Assembly: GCA_013350335.1 (NCBI GenBank)
Contig: CM023540.1
Span: forward strand, 50,140,552-50,204,551
Direction of reading: 5' to 3'
From: Chimonanthus salicifolius
Taxonomy: Eukaryota; Streptophyta; Magnoliopsida; Laurales; Calycanthaceae
Length of the DNA: 64,000 bases
The first letter of the stretch is position 1. Each line of letters begins with the position of its first letter. The notes beneath the pieces were generated by a model. That model was not told the DNA's origin. It searched no databases and worked only from the letters and a program-made list of their open reading frames with translations. The translations under genes and the position numbers were made by a program. This document shows, piece by piece, positions 1-9,736 of the stretch.

Positions 1-1868
1 GAGTTGCTTCGTTTCTGTCCTCTTATCTTGGTCTTCCTTTGTCTTGGGAAACCAAATCAGAGGTGTTGGGATCGGGTGGTAGAAAAAATGGAGAATAGGC
101 TATCTATATGGGGGCAGAATTGTTTTAATTAAATATGTTCTCTCTAGCATTCATGTATATTTTTTGAGTGTCTTTAAATGCTCGGCTGCTGTGATTACAA
201 AGATGGAAAGAATTCATTTTTTTTTTTTTTGGAATGATGATAGGGATAAGAGAAAGTTCCACTTGGTTGCTTGGCCCTAGGTTTGTAAGGCTATGCAAGA
301 TGGGGGTGGGGGTGTGTGTGGGGGGGGATTAGGCCTCTTCATTTGTTTAATACTGTTCTTTTGGGAAGTGGCTATGGAGATTGAGGGAGCCTTCAGGCGG
401 TCTCTGGAAAACTATTCTTTATAAAAAGTACAGGTTACCAAGTTTGGGTTGGCGAGTCATTGTGGATAGAAGAAGGGTGTCTGGCTTTTGGAGAGGGGTC
501 AGATCTATTTTATTCCTATATCAGGTATCGTGCTTATTCTGGGGAGCATATTCTTTTCTGGAAAGATAGATGGGTGGGTGATGTTCCATTGGCTTCATCT
601 TTTCCTGCTTTTTTTCCTTGGCCACGGATAAATATGCTAAGGTCAAGGAGTGTGTGGATATGCGGTCTAGTCAGGCTATGTGGTGTCTACTGTTCAGACG
701 ACAACTGGAGGATTAGATGGTGGAGGATTGGTTGGCGTTAATGACTCAGTTGAGTAGTGTTTATATTTTGGGAAGTGGTGATGATAGGCTAGTTTGGGAT
801 CCAGACTCTCATGGGATTTTTACAGTTAAATCCTTTTGTGATAAGCTCATTTTTGCTGGTGATGTGCCTACGGTGAGTTTAAAAATTTGGAACGGGGTTG
901 CCTCTTTCAAGGTGAAGGTGTTTGGGTGGTTGGCTAGTTTAGAGAAAATTTTGATTATAGATAATTTGAGGTTGTGTCGGATGCTCATTGTCAATGCTTG
1001 CCCTATTTGTTTAGCCGATGAAGATTTTGTCAATCATCTTTTGGTGCATTGTAGGTTTCCATATTAGATTTGGTGCTACTTTTTTAATCTATTAGGGTTG
1101 GATTTTTGCATGCCGAAGTCTTGGTTATGTGTGTTTAATGAAGAAGTTATTTTTGATGGGAGTTCTTTTCGAAAGGCTCTATGGAAGGCTACAGTTCTGA
1201 GTATTGTATGGTCTGTTTGGATGGAGAGAAATTCCAGGATTTTTAAAGGGAGAGAGTCCTCTGTTACGCACTTGTTGAAGTTATTAAGAGCAGAATGGCT
1301 TGGTGGATGGTGGGTTCTGGAAAATTCTGGGGAGTTACAGTTTAGATATCTGTCATGCTTGGAACTCATTGGATCATTTCTTTCCTCAGCCAGTTCTGGT
1401 AAGGTCTGTGGCTTGGTCACCTCCTGCAGCGGGACTTCTTAAACTTAATTTTGACGGTAATTGTGTGCAAGAGACTGGTTTAGCAGGCTATGGAGAGATT
1501 ATTCGGAATGAGTTTGGTGATTCTGTGCTGTCTTTTGTGGGTCCTCTTAACAATGGTTCCATTCTAGATATGGGCTTTGTGGTGGGGTGTTTTGGTGTTG
1601 GATGAGTTAGGAGCAGTTGGGAGTATCTGAGAAGGTGATTCTAAGATTGTTGAAGTTGGGCTGCGGGGTCTCCTTGTCCTTGGTGTTATCTAGATAAAAT
1701 GGTCAGGATTCGTCATTCCATACTATCGTACGAATATTCAGTGTCTTGGGTTCCTCGGTTAGCCAATTTTGAGGTAGATGAGGGTGTTTCTCTTTTTTTT
1801 GGGCTGCTTGCGGTTTGTGCTCGCTCCCTTTTTCTCTTGATTAATGAAGTTACCTTTAAAAAAAAAGA
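1..1868 (+). mobile_element. L1-type LINE, decayed 3' half (RT C-terminus, zf-RVT, RNase H, poly-A)
   Basis: The window opens inside the reverse-transcriptase C-terminal region (YLGLPLSWETKS-like, then VVEKMENRLSIWGQN, VLSSIHVYFLSVF across frames). It continues through FWKDRWVGD (about 567-593) and a zinc-binding RVT block, LVWDPDSHGIFTVKS to ACPICLADEDFVNHLLVHC (about 790-1055). Next is the linker VWSVWMERNSRIFKG (1207-1250) and an RNase H start, PPAAGLLKLNFDGN with GYGEIIRNEFGD (1423-1520). It ends in TTAATGAAGTTACCTTT plus an A run near 1860-1868. Several frameshifts and stops show it is dead. The upstream ORF1 and endonuclease lie outside the window. Confidence 0.85.
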
Positions 1869-2702
1869 TGTGTGGAGTAACATTAAAAGATGAAATTAGA
1901 AATGAGTGAATCATAAGAACTAAAAAGGTGGTGTCTAGATGAGAACTTGAGGGAATATCATTTAAAATTGCTTGTACACATCCATAGAAGATGCAGAACT
2001 GTTCAATAGGAAGAATTTAAAGATTGTAGGTAGAAGGTACTAAGAGAAGGGAGAGATCTTTAAAGGTTTAGTTTAGACTCCAAAATAATAAGACATGTCA
2101 GAAGTAGAGTGTCTGAAAAATATGATTTTTGATAGGATCAAATGTAAATATTTAACTCAAAAAGCTGATTTAAAGTATTGGAAAAATGGCTTGGATGATA
2201 AGATGATTCAATGCATCCATTTGCAGTAAGGTGATTGATCTACGTTTTGTTTTGTCTAATCAGATTTATTCTCATCATTTACTTTCATGTCATTGATGGA
2301 ATCAGTAGTTCCTTTTTAGTTAATATTTTAATTACAACATGTTGACAGTTCAATATGTGAAGGGTGCATTAGGATGTACCCTAATCTATTTTTTCGTTAT
2401 TTTGGCAGAATGGATATTTATCATTCTTCTGAGTTGTGGAAGTATAAAAACTGAAACTGCATTTTCATACACTAGGCTTTACTAGTTTCCTCTCCTGCTT
2501 TATTACGGAAATCAATGCCAACAATGATTTGAGGTAGATAAAGCCAAAAGTAAGAGTGCACATAATTTATTTTTCAGCTTTCATGCTACCTGGATCAGAT
2601 GACTAAACTTGTTCCAAAATAACTAATACAGACATGACTTTTATTCTATGGTTCTTTTCTCCTGTATACTAAAGTCATTTCTGTAAACCTTTCCTATGGC
2701 AG
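1869..2702. other. unassigned intergenic DNA
   Basis: AT-rich sequence after the LINE tail. I see no ORF, RNA gene or repeat boundary that I can support. Confidence 0.5.
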
Positions 2703-2810
2703 GATTCAGTCAAGAAATGTGGCTCGTTCTTGCTTATACTTCACCTTGATCTTCGCTACCAGTTTCATGTCCTTGAACTGCATGGTGGAGGCAAATCATG
2801 TGGATTTAAG
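2703..2810 (+). CDS. possible internal exon of an unidentified gene
   Basis: A pyrimidine-rich tract and TATGGCAG precede 108 open nt (36 codons, phase 0) that end at AAG|GTTTTT. The frame reads DSVKKCGSFLLILHLDLRYQ and onward without a stop. A second frame is also open, so codon evidence is weak. It lies 1.3 kb upstream of the better-supported last exon at 4108. I do not recognise the family. Confidence 0.22.
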
Positions 2811-4107
2811 GTTTTTGTCAGATCCATTTGTTCTTAGATCCTTTTCTTTTTCCCCCCTTTTCAGGCTAAAACACAATAATGTACAGTTCTTTGAGTTCTC
2901 TCTTCTTTCTCTTTTGTATACTCTGCGAATGGGGGAGTTGGATCCAACTTACTGGATGCATTCAAGGGTGGGTCCCTGTTTCTTTTGCTAAGATATCACA
3001 AATTAAGGCAAATGTAAGGCTTCCTGAAGCTGTATTTTGCTGCTCAACTAGAACTTGCATGTAAAACCCCTGTCCTGTATTGTATTTCAATCCATGTTTT
3101 GAATGCTCGTGCTTTGTCCAAACTCTATGTTATTGAGGTCCATTATATAGATGTCATTCATCTTGTGAGGCATCTACATTTCTTGGAAGCTTGTGCCAGT
3201 GACTGATGGTGACAATGGCGTTTTTCTTGGATTTCAACTCAGTCCAACAGTTCTTGTCACCCTCACTTAGGCTTGCATTTCACTGTAGTGTCAGAATCAC
3301 AATTGAGATCATCATTTTGCCATTTCACTGCCTTGGGCACATGATCTGGGTCATATTGCTGGTTGACGAGTTGCATCTGTTGCTTCTGTCTTTTGCTTTA
3401 TGTTCAGTTATGTGTATTTCAATATTTGTTTCCGTCATCGATGAACTCATCAAAAGATGATGCATGCTGCAGACCCAGGTATTGCTTCTCTTTGTATACC
3501 AAAAGTTTTAATTTCCTGGAAAATGCAAGGTTTTATATTTTTGGATCAAGCATTTGATTCATTACTTGGAAACAAATGCAGGAAATGGAGAGCTAAATGT
3601 TTGAAATGCACTGCTGCAAACATGAACCATGGGGAAAATAGAAATGACTTAGAGAAATAGGAAAGATCCAACAAAAGAAGAGGAGTTTCTTGATAACAAT
3701 AGCTAGTACCAGTTCTTTTGTTCGGGGTCTGGGTAAGAGGACAACTTAACCCCTGTGCATTTTGAGATTTAATGAACTATGAATCATACGTGTCTGGATC
3801 CTCTAGTGATGTGGCACTAGAGGAAATATGCTGCCACCAATCTGGAATTGACACATGGAAACTCAGAAATGCGATGTCCACATGCTTGTGCATATGGAAC
3901 AGCATACGATAACAACGTTGTTTGCAGTGAAAGGGAGAAAAAAAAAATCCAAATTCTATTCCAGATTTGATGCAGTTACTTTGGACATCTCTCTTTCCTC
4001 TTTTTTTCTTCTCTCATTACTCTCTGTTTCCTATTTCCTGTCCTTCGCATCTGGACATCTCTCTCTCTCCTCTCTTTCCTCTTTCTCTTCTCTCATTCCT
4101 CCTGCAG
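2811..4107 (+). other. putative intron or intergenic stretch, unassigned
   Basis: Pyrimidine-rich on the plus strand, especially 3990-4105 (TCTCTCC runs). Several short open frames are present but none has protein-like composition. It could be intronic sequence of the gene ending at 4261. Confidence 0.35.
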
Positions 4108-4261
4108 CCAGTCTATCTTTTACCAGCACCTCTCTCCGCTTCTGAAAGCAGGCATTCCGGAACCAGATATATCTTCAGATAGTGTAGGCTGCCTTGTGCA
4201 TTCACCTCTGGTTGTTGGTCAACTATTGGATGGAGGCATGGAGCAACTTTTAAGTTCATGA
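4108..4261 (+). CDS. probable last exon of an unidentified plant gene (C-terminal 50 residues)
   Basis: A long pyrimidine tract and CTCCTGCAG acceptor lead into one leftover base plus 50 sense codons and a TGA. The product has ordinary protein composition: SIFYQHLSPLLKAGIPEPDI, then a segment ending VVGQLLDGGMEQLLSS. This contrasts with the simple-sequence frames upstream. The gene would run on the plus strand, converging with DNMT2. I could not chain a convincing preceding exon (it must end with two bases of a codon) and I do not recognise the family. It could also be a fragment of a pseudogene. Confidence 0.4.
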
Positions 4262-4295
4262 ATGATTTTTTTTTTTCTTAAATCTCCTTTTCAAC

Positions 4296-4475
4296 CCGAA
4301 GGGGTTGGAGAGATGGCTAGAAATCCGTTTCAGGAAACAAGAGTTATGAGTTCGATTTCCACTCCACTCCAAAGGGCCACTCCCTGTAGATTTACCTGAG
4401 GCTTGCACATGCCCTGAGGATTAGTTGGGTGCTTTAAGAGACCTATACACCTTGGTCATAAAAAGAAAAGTTTAA
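4296..4475 (+). mobile_element. tRNA-derived SINE with Angio-domain, copy A
   Basis: A tRNA-like head (GGGGTTGGAGAGATGGCTAG as box A region, GAGTTCGATTTCC as box B) is followed by a body ending GAGGATTAGTTGGGTGC...GACCTATACACC and an A-rich tail CATAAAAAGAAAAG. The GATTAGT...ACACC block matches the Angio-domain known from angiosperm SINEs. It is related to the copy near 7309. No clear target-site duplication. Confidence 0.65.
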
Positions 4476-4479
4476 CAAC

Positions 4480-7300
4480 AATAAATAAAAGCATCCACTA
4501 AGAGATGTTTTTTGTGTATTACCCGACAATATTTCTATCTGATGGGTGTGAATGTTTGATATTTTAATGCTACCATTTCAAGGCTATGAAATTTGGAGAC
4601 AAATCATACTTTTGAGTGAGATAAAATCACCACACTAAAATTACTAGTGGTGGAAAGAGTTCTTAAGCTGGAATTTAAAAGAAAATTGAGGCAGCTTAAA
4701 ACTGCACTGATGTCTGAACACTCTTGTATCATCAATCTGGACGGTCTTGGCTAATAAATCTCAATTTTCTTTCAATGGGATGTTTAATATTAATATACTT
4801 TAATTTCAGCCATCGATTCATCCCTCAACGGTTGGATGGCTAGGAATGCTTGATGGGAAAGATGATCGCTGCCATCCATGTCGTGCCCAACTTAGATAAA
4901 CGGTTTGGATCACTAATTTTTTATGTCCAAGCATTGCACAGCGTGTAATAAGAAAATGAACTATGCTTGATCAGCAGTAGGATCATAAGCACTACTGGAA
5001 AAGATGGATGCGCCCATCAATGGAGAGAGAGAGTGGTCTTTGAGTTTTCATGTGTCAACGTCATATTGATGGCAGCATATTTCTTCTCGTGCTACAGTAT
5101 TGTGGGATCTTAACTTAAATTGTAGTTTTCACACTATGCTGAATACTTGGTTAACTCACTGAGCTGATTCAACTCAGTCATATACTTATACTTGGTCAGT
5201 CGCTAGAGTCAAATTGGGTTGAATTAAGTTTGAATTTACTAGATTAAGTTTTTGTTTGCGTTCCTAGGTCAACTCAACTCAGTCATATACCTTTCTAGTC
5301 ATTATTTGAGTAGTCAAACTAGGTGTTGAGCTTTGATCCAATTAGACTGAGTCACTAGTAGACTTGGCACCTATCACTCAGTTGGATCAAATCTACTAAG
5401 TGAAGGTGTAACTTAAATCAATTTATAGATTAGGTTGCCAAATAAACTAATATAATGTATTTATTAAAAGTTTGAGATTCGAGAGAGTTAATAACTTTGA
5501 GCCATAATCATAAAGCTATAGATAATGTATGACTCATGATTATATTTAATGTTTATATTCTTTTTTTTTAAGACCAAAGTATTGAAGCTTTCTACGTGAA
5601 TTTTTTTAAACATCTCATCTAACTAATCTCTGAGGCATATATGTAAATCTCTCAATCCGCACATGTCAGGTATAAAACTAAGGAATGACCATTTTTGTAG
5701 AGAATTGGCCATCAAGCAAACCCTTCAACATTATTTAATGTTTATATTCTTATACGATGCTTTATAATTTATATGAAACTTCATTTTAATGTATATTCTT
5801 GTCAGATATAAATTCTTTTAGTAATTTCTATTTTCTATCACATTAGTTTTATATAGATTCAATGAAAATACTATATAAAATTAATTGAGCCATTTGTTTA
5901 CAAGCCACATGAGACAGGTATGGGCACAATGGTTTAATGATGAAGACCCAATCATCTTATGGGGGCTGTAAATAATCTTCATTCCTAATAAGTTAACAGA
6001 TCTAATGATCCTAGCCTGTCAATATTTGACTTTTGTAGGTGGACCATGAATCATTCATCACTAAGACTCGGAATGAGTATTTTTATTCTTTAAGCTATGG
6101 TTTGTCCACGACATACCGCACGACATTGGCTTTCTCCAATAATCACTAGTTGACTAAGTTTTTTTTTTTTTACATTCTCGAATTGCTATTTTTCTTTAAT
6201 AACCTGATGGGCTTCACAATAGTAACTCGTTCGGTTTTTAAGTTCTTAAGCCTGTTTGAATCAAAAGGAAATTAGGGTGCAATGTGGTCAGGCATGTTAG
6301 ATTGAGTGTAATCTTATTTTGTTTATGATAAATTTGAGTTACTACTTTTTAACTAAATTCATATTTCAGTCTTCTTCTAACCCATCTATAATCCAACCGA
6401 TTTTTTAAATCTAAGTCCATTTTTTAATTTGGGTGTTAGGTTAAATCAGATAATGGGTGAACTTATGTAACTAAATAGATAATTGGATCTATTTACATTG
6501 TATTGACATGTTTCAAACAATGACACATCTACAAAAACAAATCTCCTCTATTGAAACATAATCACCGTAAAAAATTAAGAAAAATAATTAAATAAATATA
6601 TACAATATGAGAAGTGTGTGTTCAACATATAATTGGATAATTCAGTCACATCAGGTTATACAAACCATGACCTAATCTGTCTCAAATTAAAAACAGGTTA
6701 AGTTTTTTTTTTTTTTTCAACCGTAGATTGAACTCATATTTTAAATTCGTAGAGTTAGCTCGCCCATATTTCAGATCAGATCTGAGTCAGTGATGTTCGG
6801 ATCGTCCTAATCCAAATTTTATCCTTAAAGTAAAATCTCTATAGGATACTTGTACTTAAACCTAATGTAATGACGATGTCTTTACAATAACAGTTTATAT
6901 TGGAAAAAGAGTGACAATGTTTGTTAGACTTCTCAGTGGGGAGAAGTGGAAACCAAAGGCAATTAAAGTTATCCCACGAAATTATCAATTGTAAATTGGT
7001 TTAAAAAAATCGGTGTGAAATTTCAATTACAGTCTTTGAATGAGAAAAAAAAACTGTAAAAATTTACTTTTTAAATCAAATTTTAAATTCCACACGACTA
7101 TGAATAGCTTTGACAAATCTCGAATAGCCATACCAAAGTTTTAGCATCCTCTTTTCTCTCGTAGTGCATCTTTTTTGAATAGCTCAGTTAATCGTTTGCT
7201 AATATTGATGTAGCTGCATACAAATCAGAGATAATAACATAAACAAATCCAAAAAACCTTGCAAAGATCTTTAAATTTTGTGCTCTCAACAACAACATGC
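4480..7300. other. AT-rich intergenic DNA
   Basis: No gene recognised. A short direct repeat AACTCAGTCATATAC occurs near 5174 and again near 5276. Several poly-T runs are present. Confidence 0.5.
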
Positions 7301-7308
7301 AATTCAAA

Positions 7309-7493
7309 GGCGTTGGAGTGATGGCCAAGAATCCGTTTCAAGAAGCGGGAGCCCTTACTTCGATTCTAACTCTATTCCAAAGGGCCACTCTCCAAAGAGT
7401 TACCCGATACGTATGGGTAAAGAGGCTTGCACATACTCTAAAGATTAGTCGTGTGCTTTAAGAGATATAGACACATTGATCATAAAAAAAAAA
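7309..7493 (+). mobile_element. tRNA-derived SINE with Angio-domain, copy B
   Basis: Same layout as the 4296 copy: GGCGTTGGAGTGATGGCCAA head, box-B-like TTCGATTCTAAC, a shared body (CCAAAGGGCCACTC, GAGGCTTGCACAT), AAGATTAGTCGTGTGC...ACAC, then an A9 tail. It carries a short insertion (TACGTATGGGTA) absent from copy A. The divergence suggests an old insertion. Confidence 0.65.
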
Positions 7494-8012
7494 TTGCATG
7501 GTATTAAATTTGGAGGGATCAACTGCTAATATGGCCCAAATACTCAACTTGTTAGCCGCTCAAACAAATATTTTGATTTCTTGATAAAAAGTTTGTTTGC
7601 AAAGAGTACCTATAGGGCTCTTTTCACATGGTGCAAGGGGTTGAGCAAGCTCTGGCTGTATACAAGTTTGTCATGAGACAAACAAAAAGGACAAACTTCT
7701 TCAAATAAAAACAAAATACCTAGTTCACGAGGCTTTGGAAAGTGGATTGCGGCATTGATTAAGCCAAATGACATAATTAGGAACTCATATATCATACCAG
7801 AAGTTGAGTTTGGAGAAGAACTTGGGTTGGGTTTCATGTTGCTCATCCAACAAGTTATACATCACCGGAATCGAAATCCTGTCCTTAGAAGTTCAAGGTG
7901 TGGAAATCAATGCACACGTGTGACCTATTGTGTTTCAAATGAGTAAAATCCAATGAAGAAAAAGGGCTAGGGGCTCAATATCAACTAAACTATCTACTCT
8001 ATCTAATTGATA
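7494..8012. other. unassigned intergenic DNA
   Basis: Open frames on both strands at about 7610-7946 overlap each other and have no recognisable motif. I do not call a gene. Confidence 0.4.
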
Positions 8013-8351
8013 TGTGAAGTGATAAAAAGTTTCACATCGATTAATTTGTGAAACCAATGTATCTATATAACACTTGAGGCACCATTTTCTCAATGACTAA
8101 TTTTTTAGAGTAAATTCTACTTCAAGAATACTATCATGTCATGGTTTTTTAACATGGTATCAGAGCAAGTTCACGTACAGTTATAAGGCACAGTTGCACG
8201 TGAGGGCAGATGTAAATTGACAAAAAATCTCACATCAGTTAATTTGTGAAACTCACTACTCTATATGACACTTGAGACACCACTCTTAGTGACTAACTTT
8301 TGAAAGTGAGTTTTAACTTAACAAATATTATCATGTCATGATTTTCTAACA
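8013..8351 (+). mobile_element. TRIM (terminal-repeat retrotransposon in miniature)
   Basis: Two diverged terminal repeats (8013-8154, 142 bp; 8211-8351, 141 bp) both start TGT and end AACA, sharing blocks such as TCACATC, TTAATTTGTGAAAC, ACACTTGAG and TATCATGTCATG. Directly after the left repeat is TGGTATCAGAGC (8155-8166), a perfect plant initiator-Met tRNA primer-binding site. A purine-rich GTGAGGGCAGA precedes the right repeat. The internal region is only 56 bp and codes for nothing, as expected for a TRIM. The flanks show no convincing 5-bp duplication. Confidence 0.8.
8155..8166 (+). other. primer-binding site of the TRIM
   Basis: TGGTATCAGAGC, complementary to the 3' end of initiator methionine tRNA, placed immediately after the left repeat. 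Confidence 0.8.
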
Positions 8352-8530
8352 TTGGAGCTCCATACAGACTTCCTCAAAATAAGCAAGCAGGCTTGCCAAG
8401 TTTGGTGATACCTTCACATCTCCATCTAATTCTAATGCTGTGGCTACAAAGAAGACGTGGGCCACCATGCTCATGCAGTAGGTATTGTACTTAATCAGCA
8501 CCAGCAAAAGGGGTGTGTTAGATTCTGGTT
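8352..8530 (-). other. unidentified minus-strand open segment next to the TRIM
   Basis: The minus strand is open with protein-like composition (SMVAHVFFVATALELDGDVK then SPNLASLLAYFEEVCMELQC) up to a stop at 8346-8348 at the TRIM edge. I do not recognise it. It could be an exon fragment of a neighbouring gene cut by the TRIM, or chance. Confidence 0.2.
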
Positions 8531-9396
8531 TCAAGAATAAGCAACAATTAAAATAGAATGAACTGAATGAATTTAGATTATATTCGAATCCAAATGCATC
8601 TAATTTTTTCCATTCCATTTTGATCTAACGCTTGCACTAAAATTAGGAGTAATTCCCATTTTGCCCAAAATTTCCTTATCCCGCCTTTTCTCTCGTTTCC
8701 TCCCAAAGATTTTGTTTCCAATACATCTTTCCTCTTTCCTCTCGTTCCACGCAGCAGCCCACCACATGAATCTGCTTTCTTTTTGCTTTGTTGTTGTTGC
8801 TGTTTATGAGATTTATGAGACAGGGATGGGGTTGCTTTGGCGGTAAAATGGATGGGAAGGCACAGGGAGGGGGGACAAAAGGTTGTTCTCATGGAGATTT
8901 TAATACAGAGACACAAAATACTTTGAATACTAAATTTCGAAAAAAACATGAAACATTGTAACCCTTTTCAGCATCAACAATTTTTGAGTGAGATGTCCTG
9001 AATCGTTTAATTCATACAGGCGTTGGAATAATCATCTTCCTCAAGATTGTCACCAAAACCATATTTTTCCCTCTTGCCAACCTAGGCAAATATCTAAGTT
9101 GTATTGTTCCTCTCGTCAGGGTCCAATTAAAGAGTGGAAAAAATTGGTCATAAGGTACTCTGTCAAATTTTGATTTTCGTTGGTTGAGGGAATAGGCTCT
9201 ATGTTTAATGTTTTGAATAGTAAGATATGCATGCACTTATTAATGAGTTCATATTTATTAGCGGTGGAGTTGGTTGGATACTTTGCCCAATGAACCCAAA
9301 ATGGATGGTGCATGACTTAATTACAAGTAATTGTTGGCGATGATGAGATGGTGAATTGTGCTACTCTCATTCTGGGAATGCAGTAGCAAACCTTTT
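8531..9396. other. intergenic DNA downstream of DNMT2
   Basis: No supported gene. The minus-strand frame at 8578-8949 is low complexity (Gln/Lys/Ser) and looks spurious. Confidence 0.45.
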
Positions 9397-9402
9397 TTTA
9401 TT
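9397..9402 (-). terminator. candidate DNMT2 poly(A) signal
   Basis: AATAAA on the minus strand in an A-rich run 262 nt downstream of the stop codon. Plant signals are loose, so this is only the best match to the canonical hexamer that I noticed. Confidence 0.3.
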
Positions 9403-9663
9403 TTTTTACTTGTGGATGTGTGCGCTTCATCGAATTAAGTATTGTCTCTACAGAATCCACTGATGTAATTGCATTTTTCTATAATTATAAGATCATCAAT
9501 TTTACAAATCTGGGTGATTGCACATCATTCCTTACATCAAGGCTCGTCATGTAAAGATCATGGGTGCAATATGAAAACCCGAGGAAAAAAATGGCGAGAT
9601 GGGTTTGTATAATTCACTCCAAGTGTACTGTGGCTTTTGCAGGAGGAATGTCAGGGCTCACAG

Positions 9664-9736
9664 TCATACAGTAAACAGATGACGCAGCAAGGGAGCCACC
9701 ACGGCTACACTCAAACTGTTCCCCAGCAAAGCATAC
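9664..9736 (-). CDS. DNMT2: DNMT2 exon 10 (residues 353-376 and stop, motif X)
   Basis: Acceptor CTTCAG. One base completes the split Gln, followed by [20 protein letters not shown], three residues and TGA. Motif X (GNS) completes the cofactor pocket, so this exon is needed for activity even though it is isolated from the rest of the gene. Confidence 0.93.

Noticed and set aside
2719..2991. 90-codon plus-strand frame
   Set aside because: Runs through a pyrimidine-rich tract that looks intronic. Only its first part may be exonic, and in a different frame.
4300..4365. Possible tRNA gene (A and B box)
   Set aside because: The boxes belong to SINE heads; no cloverleaf with an acceptor stem can be drawn.
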